Shown piece after piece: positions 35,951-42,894 of a DNA stretch of 64,000 bases. Origin of the DNA: CBDAQR01 sp965199055 (lineage in GTDB: Bacteria; Pseudomonadota; Gammaproteobacteria; Pseudomonadales; Halieaceae); contig CBDAQR010000004.1 in the NCBI GenBank assembly GCA_965199055.1, positions 248,001 to 312,000 of the forward strand, written 5' to 3'. The notes under the pieces were generated by a model, which saw only the letters and a list, made by a program, of their open reading frames with translations, ran no database searches and was not told the origin of the DNA. Each line of letters begins with the position of its first letter. Positions within the stretch are counted from its first letter, which is position 1. A program made the translations under genes and the position numbers.

Positions 35951-36442
35951 ATGAGACGTATTATTTCTGTATTGCTTGAGAACGAACCTGGCGCCCTGTC
36001 TCGGGTGGTCGGCCTGTTCTCGCAGCGCGGCTACAACATTGAGACCTTGAATGTGGCCCCGACCGAAGATCCGACGCTGTCGCGTCTGACGCTGACCACT
36101 GTGGGTGATGATCGCAAGATGGAGCAGATTTCCAAGCAGCTGAATAAGCTGGTGGATGTGGTGAAGCTCGTTGACCTGACAGAAGGTGCGCATATCGAGC
36201 GGGATCTCATGCTGATCAAGGTGCGAGCCACTGGCGCGCAGCGCGCGGAGATCAAGCGCTGCACCGACATCTTCCGCGGCCAGATCGTCGACGTAGGCCC
36301 GACCGTCTACACCATCATGCTGTCGGGCACCTCCGACAAGCTGGACTCCTTCGTGGAAGCCATGGGAGACGCCTCGATTCTGGAAGTCGTACGTTCCGGC
36401 GTAGCGGGCATTGCCCGCGGCGAACGCGTTCTGAGCCTCTAG
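35951..36442 (+). CDS. ilvH: Acetolactate synthase, regulatory (small) subunit
   Basis: Binds valine and confers feedback inhibition on IlvI. The 163-residue protein has an N-terminal ACT domain with MRRIISVLLENEPGALSRVVGLFSQRGYNIE split over residues 1-31 and a C-terminal regulatory half with GPTVYTIMLSGTSDKLDSF. Length equals E. coli IlvH (163). It is co-transcribed with ilvI and followed by a strong terminator at 36501. Confidence 0.96.
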   Translation: MRRIISVLLENEPGALSRVVGLFSQRGYNIETLNVAPTEDPTLSRLTLTTVGDDRKMEQISKQLNKLVDVVKLVDLTEGAHIERDLMLIKVRATGAQRAEIKRCTDIFRGQIVDVGPTVYTIMLSGTSDKLDSFVEAMGDASILEVVRSGVAGIARGERVLSL

Positions 36443-36500
36443 GCATTCGCCGCTCCCGCCATCCATGGCTCCCGCGGCATACCGTCCATCCCTGGACATA

Positions 36501-36527
36501 AAAAAACCGGCCATTGGCCGGTTTTTT
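36501..36527. terminator. Bidirectional intrinsic terminator between ilvH and rpsT
   Basis: AAAAAACCGGCC (36501-36512), loop ATT and GGCCGGTTTTTT (36516-36527) form a perfect 12-bp hairpin with A and T tracts. It can stop transcription from ilvH on the plus strand and from rpsT on the minus strand. Confidence 0.93.
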
Positions 36528-36546
36528 CGTTTTGCTGTGAGCGAGC

Positions 36547-36813
36547 TTAGGCGCTAAGTGCCTTAATGCGGTCATTCAGGCGGCTCTTATGGCGGGCTGC
36601 CTTATTCTTGTGAATGATTCCTTTATCTGCCATACGGTCGATGACCGGTACGGCTTCCGCGTAGGCGGCCTTGGCTTGTTCCGCATCACCTGTGTCAATC
36701 GCCGCAGTCACCTTCTTGATGACGGTACGCACCAGTGAGCGCAGGCTCGCGTTGTGCTTGCGACGCTTCTCACCCTGGCGGGCGCGTTTGCGGGCTTGTG
36801 GTGAATTTGCCAA
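36547..36813 (-). CDS. rpsT: 30S ribosomal protein S20
   Basis: Binds 16S rRNA early in 30S assembly. The 88-residue basic protein begins MANSPQARKRARQGEKRRKHN-like (first 20 residues) and ends KSRLNDRIKALSA. The start codon is TTG at 36813, with GAGGT upstream; E. coli rpsT also starts with UUG, which is linked to its translational autoregulation (family knowledge). It has its own consensus promoter and ends just before a bidirectional terminator. Confidence 0.97.
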   Translation of the reverse strand: MANSPQARKRARQGEKRRKHNASLRSLVRTVIKKVTAAIDTGDAEQAKAAYAEAVPVIDRMADKGIIHKNKAARHKSRLNDRIKALSA

Positions 36814-36854
36814 CTGTATTACCTCTATCTATGCCACTTTATTTGGGAGGCGCG

Positions 36855-36883
36855 ATTATTCACATTTCGCTTCGCGATGTCAA
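36855..36883 (-). promoter_or_regulatory. Sigma-70 promoter of rpsT
   Basis: On the minus strand TTGACA (36883-36878) is separated by exactly 17 bases from AATAAT (36860-36855). A transcript would start about 35 bases before the TTG start codon. Confidence 0.75.
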
Positions 36884-36907
36884 CGCCGATTCCGCGTTAA
36901 GTGCCTG

Positions 36908-37285
36908 TCAGGAAAGGTAGAAATACCAAAGGCTTGGGGCCCATATGACCCAGAATAATCCCAGGGTGACCAGCACCAGCGCTGAACCCAGATCTTTGGC
37001 CTGTCCCGACAGTGGGTGAGGCTCGGAGCCTATGCGATCGACGACCGATTCTATGGCGGTATTGATCAGTTCCGCCAGCACCACAAGACCACACATCAGG
37101 GCCAGCAGTAACTGATGTACCAGACCGTCGCCAACGTAGAACGCCAGTGGCAGAAACACCAGCGCCAGGCATAGCTCTAGCCGAAAAGCCTCCTCCTGCT
37201 GCCAGGCTGCTTTCAGACCACGCCAGGAATAAATAGTGGAGTTGATCAACTTCCGAACGCCGGAGGCGTCGGGCTTGGACATCAT
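36908..37285 (-). CDS. dgkA: Diacylglycerol kinase
   Basis: Small inner-membrane enzyme that recycles diacylglycerol to phosphatidic acid. The 125-residue protein has three membrane helices and the catalytic signature EAFRLELC and LVVLAELINTAIESVVDRIG. The frame is open from 37309; the ATG at 37285 (or 37282) is chosen because GAGGGA lies six bases upstream. It is divergent from the TetR gene, with a palindrome between them. Confidence 0.93.
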   Translation of the reverse strand: MMSKPDASGVRKLINSTIYSWRGLKAAWQQEEAFRLELCLALVFLPLAFYVGDGLVHQLLLALMCGLVVLAELINTAIESVVDRIGSEPHPLSGQAKDLGSALVLVTLGLFWVIWAPSLWYFYLS

Positions 37286-37331
37286 GTCGTATCCCTCGTT
37301 AGGCCGCACCGGAGCTTACTTGATTGGTAAT

Positions 37332-37347
37332 ACTAATGGCTATTAGT
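37332..37347. promoter_or_regulatory. Palindromic operator candidate between dgkA and the TetR gene
   Basis: ACTAAT (37332-37337), GGCT, ATTAGT (37342-37347): a 6-4-6 perfect inverted repeat 14 bases upstream of the TetR start codon and 47 bases from that of dgkA. TetR-family repressors often bind such a site to control themselves and the divergent neighbour. Confidence 0.6.
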
Positions 37348-37360
37348 TAATATCTCGGCC

Positions 37361-37972
37361 ATGGCCACTGTGACACAGACCGAATCCAAGCCGACCGCTG
37401 AGCGGATTCTCGATGCTGCGGAAGATTTGTTCGCGGAGAAGGGTTATAGCGCTACGTCCCTCGGTGATGTCGCCGATCGCGTAGGTATCCGCTCTCCCAG
37501 TCTCTACAACCACTTCCGTAACAAGGAAGCGCTATACAGCGCCGTGCTGGAGCGCTTGCTCGATGCGTTCACGGCGCCACTGGCTGAACTCAATCAGTCT
37601 GAGATTACCAAAGAGCAGATTTTTCAGTGGCTGGAAACGATTGTGCGCATGCATCACGAGCGCCCAAACCTGGCGCGCCTGCTGCAGCACGCCGCGCTAT
37701 CCGGGGGACCGCAGACCAGTGCGCTGATCGATCGCCTGTTCAGCCCCATGTTTAATCAGGAGACGCCACCCGGTGCTGATGTGGAGCACTGGAAGGTTGG
37801 GCCCGAGCTTCAGCCCTGGGCGGTGATGGCGCTCAATAATATGGTGATGTCCTACGTGACGATGGCGCCCATGTATCGGGACTTGTTGGGAGAAGACCCT
37901 TTCAGTCCAGATGCGCTGCAGAAGCAGTTGGAACTGATTTTAAAGCTCGCGCATCTCGCGCTGGGCGATTAG
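37361..37972 (+). CDS. TetR-family transcriptional regulator
   Basis: DNA-binding regulator of 203 residues. The N-terminal helix-turn-helix domain is clear: AERILDAAEDLFAEKGYSATSL, then VADRVGIRSPSLYNHFRNKEALY (first 65 residues). The C-terminal ligand domain (LETIVRMHHERPNLARLLQHA...) does not match a ligand class I can name. It is divergent from dgkA and the palindrome at 37332 is a plausible operator, so lipid or membrane homeostasis is possible but only by position. Confidence 0.92.
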   Translation: MATVTQTESKPTAERILDAAEDLFAEKGYSATSLGDVADRVGIRSPSLYNHFRNKEALYSAVLERLLDAFTAPLAELNQSEITKEQIFQWLETIVRMHHERPNLARLLQHAALSGGPQTSALIDRLFSPMFNQETPPGADVEHWKVGPELQPWAVMALNNMVMSYVTMAPMYRDLLGEDPFSPDALQKQLELILKLAHLALGD

Positions 37973-37985
37973 CGCCCATAGCAAA

Positions 37986-38014
37986 GCACCGCGCCGGACG
38001 AGCCGGGGCGGTGC
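37986..38014. terminator. GC-rich hairpin between TetR gene and the 91-residue protein gene
   Basis: GCACCGC at 37986 pairs with GCGGTGC ending at 38014, with an inner GCCGG/CCGG extension. There is no T-run on either side, so it may be a weak terminator for either convergent gene. Confidence 0.4.
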
Positions 38015-38041
38015 ATAAAGAGCTCTGGGTAAAGTGCGCTA

Positions 38042-38317
38042 TTAAGCGGCTTTACAGGCTTTCTTAGCAGCCTTGATTTGCTTCTTGGTGCACTCTTCAG
38101 AAGCGGCATCACCAACACACCACTTCTTACGGTTGTCCCATGCAGTCAGCGGCTGCTTCTTGCCGTTGGAACACTTGACCTGATAGCTGCCGTAAGGCGT
38201 ACCATCAGAAGTCTGGCCGTTAGAGTCAAAAACGATGCTCGTGGGCTTGGCAGCCAGAGCGCTTGCAGAAAGAGCCAGCAGGCTGCCGGCAACAACAGTT
38301 TTGATGACAGTTTTCAT
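38042..38317 (-). CDS. Small secreted Lys/Cys-rich protein of unknown function
   Basis: A 91-residue product with a clear signal peptide (MKTVIKTVVAGSLLALSASALA, cleaved before AKPT). The mature 69 residues contain four cysteines (VKCSNG, KWCVGD, EECTKK, KACKAA), which suggests two disulfides, and end in a lysine/alanine-rich helix. GAGG lies ten bases upstream of the start. No family is recognised. Possible roles (periplasmic binding, envelope stress) cannot be decided from the sequence. Confidence 0.8.
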   Translation of the reverse strand: MKTVIKTVVAGSLLALSASALAAKPTSIVFDSNGQTSDGTPYGSYQVKCSNGKKQPLTAWDNRKKWCVGDAASEECTKKQIKAAKKACKAA

Positions 38318-38541
38318 CTTAAAAATACCTCAAGTAATGGTCTAACTATGGAACCGCGTCGAATTGTACGGCTTTGTTACGACGAATCCAGTGACAGAGA
38401 TCACATTTTTTTTAAGCCCGCGCAGGGTGCGCCTCGCACATCGCTGGTGCGAGTTTAAGTCATTGAATTTAAAGAATAATCTTAGAGTGTTGCGCGATAT
38501 TGGGGATTATTAAACATTGTTAATATTCCCCCTGATTGACA

Positions 38542-38766
38542 CTATAGTGCGAAGAATATGAGTACCCAGCCTACTGCCGCCAGCGCCAGCGATTCGCCAG
38601 CACGATCGAGACGGAACAATCCGTAGGCGTAGGAGAGTGGGGGTAGCAACAGGGAACACAGGCCCCAGGCGAAGTCTTCCCGCGAGGATTCAATCAATAA
38701 CAGGATCCAGCTGCCCAGCAGGGCGGCGGCACCGAGTGTCATCATCAGTGCTGACGTGGCTTCCAT
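38542..38766 (-). CDS. Small two- to three-helix membrane protein
   Basis: The 74-residue product begins at ATG 38766 behind CGGAGA (MEATSALMMTLGAAALLGSW). It has hydrophobic segments at about residues 8-24, 33-47 and 57-74 and a short charged loop (ESSREDFAW). No function is recognised. The open frame extends upstream to 38859, but that part overlaps the start of the divergent acyltransferase gene and has no ribosome site. Confidence 0.65.
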   Translation of the reverse strand: MEATSALMMTLGAAALLGSWILLLIESSREDFAWGLCSLLLPPLSYAYGLFRLDRAGESLALAAVGWVLIFFAL

Positions 38767-38776
38767 GGTTTCTCCG

Positions 38777-38782
38777 TATAAT
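38777..38782 (+). promoter_or_regulatory. Candidate -10 hexamer upstream of the acyltransferase gene
   Basis: A perfect TATAAT lies 75 bases before the start codon at 38858. The -35 side (CTGACG at 38751) has a 20-base spacer, which is long, so this is weak. Confidence 0.3.
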
Positions 38783-38857
38783 CTGGCAGTGTAAAGCGGC
38801 GGCAAGGATACCACGATTAGTGTAAGGTGTGCGCCTTTCAGGAACGATAAAAACAAC

Positions 38858-40027
38858 ATGGATCAATTCGCCGATATACGTCCTTACAATGACTCTGAAG
38901 TGGCTCCGGTGCTGGAGCGACTGTTGGCTGACCCCGAATTCGTCGACGCTATCGCGAGCCTGAAATTCGGTAAACTCGCCTCATTGTTGCGTTGGCCGCT
39001 GCGGTTCATCGTCGGCAGGGTGTTGCGTCGTCAACTGGTTGGTGTTTCCGATGTGGCGGGCTTTCAGAACGTGGTCGAAGGTTATATGTCGTCGATGATC
39101 GAGGGCACGACAGCGGGCTTTAGTGTGTCTGGGCTCGACCGCCTGGAACCGGGCAAGCCCTACTTGTTCATGAGTAACCACCGGGATATTACGCTCGATC
39201 CCGCCTTTACCAACTACGCGCTGTACCACAATGGGCACAACACGGTGCGGATTGCGATCGGCGACAACCTGCTCACCAAACCCTACGTGTCAGACCTGAT
39301 GCGACTGAACAAGAGCTTCATCGTGAAGCGATCTGCCAAAGGGCCGCGGCAGGTACTGAAGGCCTACAGAGAGCTGTCTTCTTATATTCGCCATTCGATT
39401 TGCACCGAACTGGCACCGATATGGATCGCGCAGCGCGAGGGCCGCGCCAAGGATGGTTTTGATCGCACCGAGCCCGCCATCATTAAGATGCTGGCAATGA
39501 GCCAGGAAAAGCAGCAGGAGAGTTTCGGTGAGTTCGTTGAGTCGCTGCGTATTGTGCCAGTGTCGATATCTTATGAACTGGATCCCTGCGATGCACTAAA
39601 GGCTGCAGAATTGGCGGCACTCGCCGAGACGGGCAGCTATGAAAAAGCCGAACATGAAGACGTGGCGAGCATTGCGGCAGGTATTTCAGGCTCTAAGGGA
39701 CACGTACACGTAGCCTTTGGTGAACCCCTGGGGGCCGACCTGGATTCACCGGAGGCGGTCGCCGCGGCGCTCGACCGCCAGGTCATAGAGAACTTTGCCA
39801 TACACGGTACCAACCTGTGCGCTTATCGGATGCTGCACGGCGACACCGCGCCCCTGCCCGAGAACCTTGCTGTCACAGAGGGTGAGTGCAGTGACGCTGA
39901 GTTTGGGCGGCGTATGCAATCGATACCGACCGCCCAGCGAGACTATGCGTTGGGTATCTATGCCAATGCCATTGTCAGCAAGCTGCAGTTGCAGAACGGG
40001 GAGGTCGGTAGCCCCATTGCTGACTGA
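38858..40027 (+). CDS. PlsC-like glycerophospholipid acyltransferase
   Basis: Probable membrane-peripheral acyltransferase of phospholipid synthesis. The 389-residue protein has the acceptor motif SNHRDITLDPA near residue 106, in place of the more common NHxxxxD, followed by GDNLLTKPYVSDLMRLNKSFIVKRS, which resembles the glycerophosphate-binding region. IWIAQREGRAKDG near residue 188 corresponds to the later acyltransferase motif. Acyl donor and acceptor are not evident. An AGGAA ribosome site precedes the ATG. Its stop is ten bases beyond the proposed dinG start, so the genes overlap. Confidence 0.82.
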   Translation: MDQFADIRPYNDSEVAPVLERLLADPEFVDAIASLKFGKLASLLRWPLRFIVGRVLRRQLVGVSDVAGFQNVVEGYMSSMIEGTTAGFSVSGLDRLEPGKPYLFMSNHRDITLDPAFTNYALYHNGHNTVRIAIGDNLLTKPYVSDLMRLNKSFIVKRSAKGPRQVLKAYRELSSYIRHSICTELAPIWIAQREGRAKDGFDRTEPAIIKMLAMSQEKQQESFGEFVESLRIVPVSISYELDPCDALKAAELAALAETGSYEKAEHEDVASIAAGISGSKGHVHVAFGEPLGADLDSPEAVAAALDRQVIENFAIHGTNLCAYRMLHGDTAPLPENLAVTEGECSDAEFGRRMQSIPTAQRDYALGIYANAIVSKLQLQNGEVGSPIAD

Positions 40028-42164
40028 AGTCACCAAACAGCACATTCGAGACGCGTATTTTCGGCTGGTAGAAGAAAAATCTCTGAGCCCCCGCTGGGGT
40101 CAACGCCAAATGGTAGCGGAGATTGCCAATACCCTGGCGCGTATTGGAGAGCCTGCCGCGGAGCAAGCTCCCCACTGTGTGATCGAAGCGGGCACGGGTA
40201 CGGGTAAGACGATTGCCTACACCGTCGCTGCCATACCGGTGGCGCAGGCGCTGGAGAAATCCCTGGTGATTTCGACAGCCACCATCGCCCTGCAGGAGCA
40301 GTTGGTTCTCAAAGACCTACCGGATATTCGCCATCACAGCGGCCTGGATTTTGAGTTCGTGTTGGCCAAGGGACGACGACGCTATGTCTGCCTTTCAAAG
40401 CTCGATCATGTGCTGGCGGTGGGCGGTCAAGAGAGCGGGGTCATGCCGCTGTATCCTGATGAGATGGGAATGCCTCTGGCTGCTGACGCCTTGCCGGTAT
40501 ACAACAGCATGTTGGACGCGCTGGGCCGCGGTGAATGGGACGGTGATCGGGATAACTGGGATCAGGAGATTGCCGAGGATGTCTGGTTCGGTGTGACCAC
40601 TGATCACAGCCAATGCACCGGCAGGCGCTGTCCGAATGTTAGCCAATGCAGCTTCTTCCAGGCGCGCGACGCGTTGCAAAATGCCGATGTCATAGTGACC
40701 AATCACGATTTGGTTCTGTCAGATCTTGCGCTCGGTGGTGGAGCAATACTGCCAGCACCCCAAGACACCATTTATATCTTTGATGAGGGCCATCATCTGC
40801 CGGACAAGGCGCTCAATCACTTCTCCGGTTTTTGCCGGCTTGGGTCCACCGTGCAGTGGGTGGATGATTGCCGCGCGCAGCTTTCCCAGGCGGCGGGACA
40901 GTTGGCAGCTGCCCCCGACGTCGCAGAGCTGATCGCTAAGATTGGGCCGCAGCTTGATGAGATTCATACCGGCATGACTGCTGTTGAAGACATGATGCCG
41001 GGACTGATCGACCCGGCAGAGCTGCCCGACCAGGGAGAGCGAGGCCACTATCGGTTTGCCCATGGAATGATTGCGGAGGAACTGCAGGCGCAGGCGATAG
41101 GTTTGGCACAGCACTTCGATCGCCTGCATTCCCAGCTACAGCGGCTAGAGACGCGCATGGAGGATGCTCTCGACGGGGATGTCCCTGGCATCGACAGCGC
41201 GGAAGCAGAAAGTTGGTATGCGGCCTTTGGCGCTATGGTGACGCGGGCAGAGTCTAACCTGGCGTTATGGGCGGACTACGCCGTTGCGCCTGCGCTTGGC
41301 GCAGACGCTGAGGATGCCCTGGTTGCAGAAGACAGTCCCCAGGCGCGTTGGGTGAATATGTTTCCCAGTGGGGGGCAGCTTGGTTTTGAGTTGCGAACCA
41401 GTCCGGTGTTGGCTGCCAGTATTCTCGAGGAGAACTTGTGGCACAACGCCGCCGCGGTCGTTGCGACTTCGGCGACGATGACAGCCCTCAGTTCTTTCGA
41501 GCGCTTTATTCTGCATTCCGGGGTGCCCCGGGACAGCGCTTTTAAAGTCGTGCCGAGTCCCTTTGCTTACGATCGCGCCGTGCTGAAGGTGCCGGCAATG
41601 AATGCCGATCCTTCCGACCCGCCTGCACACACAGAGGCGCTAGTGGAGTGTTTGCCAAGGTGGCTGGATGCCGGTGGCGGCAGCCTGGTGTTGTTCTCCT
41701 CGCGCCGACAACTCATGGATGTCTACGATGGTCTCCCCGGGGACTGGCAGGGCCGTGTACTGCTGCAGGGTGACTACAGCAAGGCCGAAATCTTGCGGCG
41801 TCATCGCTCCTCAGTGGATGCCGGTCAGGGCAGTGTTATTTTTGGTTTAGCGAGTTTTGCTGAGGGGGTGGATCTTCCGGGCAAGTACTGCGAGCACGTG
41901 GTGATTGCCAAGATTCCCTTTGCGGTGCCCGACAGTCCCATCGAGTCTGCACTAGGCGAGTGGATTGAAGATCGGGGTCGCAATGCGTTCATGGAAATAT
42001 CGGTTCCCGACGCCTCGTTGCGCTTGGTGCAGGCCTGCGGTCGCCTGCTGCGGACCGAGGAGGACGCCGGTCAGGTGACGATAGCGGATCGGCGTTTGGT
42101 CACGCGGCGCTATGGCAGCGCCCTGCTGGATGCATTGCCGCCGTTTCGGCGGGAGATAGAGTAG
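40017..42164 (+). CDS. dinG: DinG-family ATP-dependent DNA helicase
   Basis: XPD-like 5' to 3' helicase that unwinds R-loops and DNA ends; in E. coli it is SOS-induced. With TTG at 40017 the product has 715 residues (E. coli DinG: 716). Walker A EAGTGTGKT is near residue 60, and the DEAH-type box reads FDEGHHL. Cysteines in RRYVCLSKL and QCTGRRCPNVSQCSFF are in the position of the 4Fe-4S ligands. The open frame from 39795 overlaps the acyltransferase in another frame and is not expected to be translated. A GGGAGGT lies about 11 bases upstream of the TTG. No obvious LexA box was recognised. Confidence 0.92.
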   Translation: MLTEVTKQHIRDAYFRLVEEKSLSPRWGQRQMVAEIANTLARIGEPAAEQAPHCVIEAGTGTGKTIAYTVAAIPVAQALEKSLVISTATIALQEQLVLKDLPDIRHHSGLDFEFVLAKGRRRYVCLSKLDHVLAVGGQESGVMPLYPDEMGMPLAADALPVYNSMLDALGRGEWDGDRDNWDQEIAEDVWFGVTTDHSQCTGRRCPNVSQCSFFQARDALQNADVIVTNHDLVLSDLALGGGAILPAPQDTIYIFDEGHHLPDKALNHFSGFCRLGSTVQWVDDCRAQLSQAAGQLAAAPDVAELIAKIGPQLDEIHTGMTAVEDMMPGLIDPAELPDQGERGHYRFAHGMIAEELQAQAIGLAQHFDRLHSQLQRLETRMEDALDGDVPGIDSAEAESWYAAFGAMVTRAESNLALWADYAVAPALGADAEDALVAEDSPQARWVNMFPSGGQLGFELRTSPVLAASILEENLWHNAAAVVATSATMTALSSFERFILHSGVPRDSAFKVVPSPFAYDRAVLKVPAMNADPSDPPAHTEALVECLPRWLDAGGGSLVLFSSRRQLMDVYDGLPGDWQGRVLLQGDYSKAEILRRHRSSVDAGQGSVIFGLASFAEGVDLPGKYCEHVVIAKIPFAVPDSPIESALGEWIEDRGRNAFMEISVPDASLRLVQACGRLLRTEEDAGQVTIADRRLVTRRYGSALLDALPPFRREIE

Positions 42165-42237
42165 CCTCGCCCTTTGCTCGCGCGGTTTTGCGAATCTACA
42201 AATAGAAGAATAATCCACAGCGCGTGCTTCCCTCGAA

Positions 42238-42359
42238 CTGGAGCAAGATTCCTCACGATTCCGGCGGCTGCGCAACTCGACCAAAATCGCTAAGCGATTT
42301 TCGGGACTCGAGCAGTGCTCGCCGTATTCCCGGAATCGTCCGGAATCTTAAGCTGCTCC
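42238..42359. repeat. Large nested imperfect palindrome downstream of dinG
   Basis: Three nested arms are visible: outer GGAGCA/AGATTCC (42238-42252) against GGAATCT and TGCTCC (42342-42359), inner ACGATTCCGG (42255-42264) against CCGGAATCGT (42330-42339), and a central AAAATCGCT-a-AGCGATTTT (42283-42301). The whole 122-bp unit could fold as a single long hairpin in RNA or a cruciform in DNA. It has no open frame of note. It could be a miniature transposable element, a REP/BIME-like repeat or a structured 3' end of the dinG transcript. Confidence 0.7.
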
Positions 42360-42433
42360 TGAATGTTCTTCGGGAAGTGCGCGCTGCGCATTGCAGGTCT
42401 TTATCTTAGGCAATCATAGTGTCGATCTGGGGA

Positions 42434-42525
42434 CAGGGCAGCATAGGGAGCCACGAGCAAGCCTCAGGCCGTGATAGCGAGTAGCGGGGCTTCGGCCAGC
42501 GCGAGTGCCTCCCTATGCTGGCCTG
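42434..42525. repeat. Second long hairpin (92 bp) between dinG and the nrdB region
   Basis: Left arm CAGGGCAGCATAGGGAG (42434-42450) pairs with CTCCCTATGCTGGCCTG (42509-42525) at 16 of 17 positions, and pairing partly continues inward (CAC with GTG). No poly-T tail follows on the plus strand. It is different in sequence from the palindrome at 42238. It could be a small RNA, a terminator-like structure or the hairpin of a mobile repeat. Confidence 0.65.
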
Positions 42526-42626
42526 CTAGCGCCGGTAGTGGGGGCGGAGTTGGTAGATAAATGGCAAGACTTCCGTCCTGCCAGCGGGGAAAGAGGTTTC
42601 GGGCGCAGTAAATGGAGCCCGGTGAG

Positions 42627-42827
42627 TTAGTGGACGGTCTGGTTTGACTCGAGGTGGCTCGTGGGTGCGTTGCTGGCGTCGGCCGCGCGGCCTTCCTGTT
42701 CCTGCACATAGGTGCGCAGGCGACCAACCACACTGGTCATGACATCAATGGTCTGGCTGATCTGGTCCAGCGCCATCAAAATGGTTTCGGTATCGGTTTG
42801 TGGCTTTTTATTCTCTGTTTCGCTCAT
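42627..42827 (-). CDS. Small acidic protein downstream of nrdB
   Basis: The 66-residue product starts at ATG 42827 (MSETENKKPQTDTETILMAL) with AAGGTGA seven bases upstream; a GTG three codons earlier is less likely. The middle (LDQISQTIDVMTSVVGRLRTYVQEQE) should be an amphipathic helix or coiled coil. No signal peptide, no cysteines. It is 67 bases after nrdB on the same strand, so it probably shares the nrdAB transcript. Many gammaproteobacteria have the ferredoxin yfaE here instead, but this protein is not a ferredoxin. Confidence 0.7.
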   Translation of the reverse strand: MSETENKKPQTDTETILMALDQISQTIDVMTSVVGRLRTYVQEQEGRAADASNAPTSHLESNQTVH

Positions 42828-42894
42828 CGCGTTCACCTTGTGGTTGAGAATGTGCAGGCCCTCGGTAGAGGGCCGTGACTCACTCGATACAGCC

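Noticed and set aside
42464..42733. 89-codon minus-strand frame between dinG and nrdB
   Set aside because: It overlaps the long hairpin and the better-supported small gene at 42627, and its start lacks a ribosome site.
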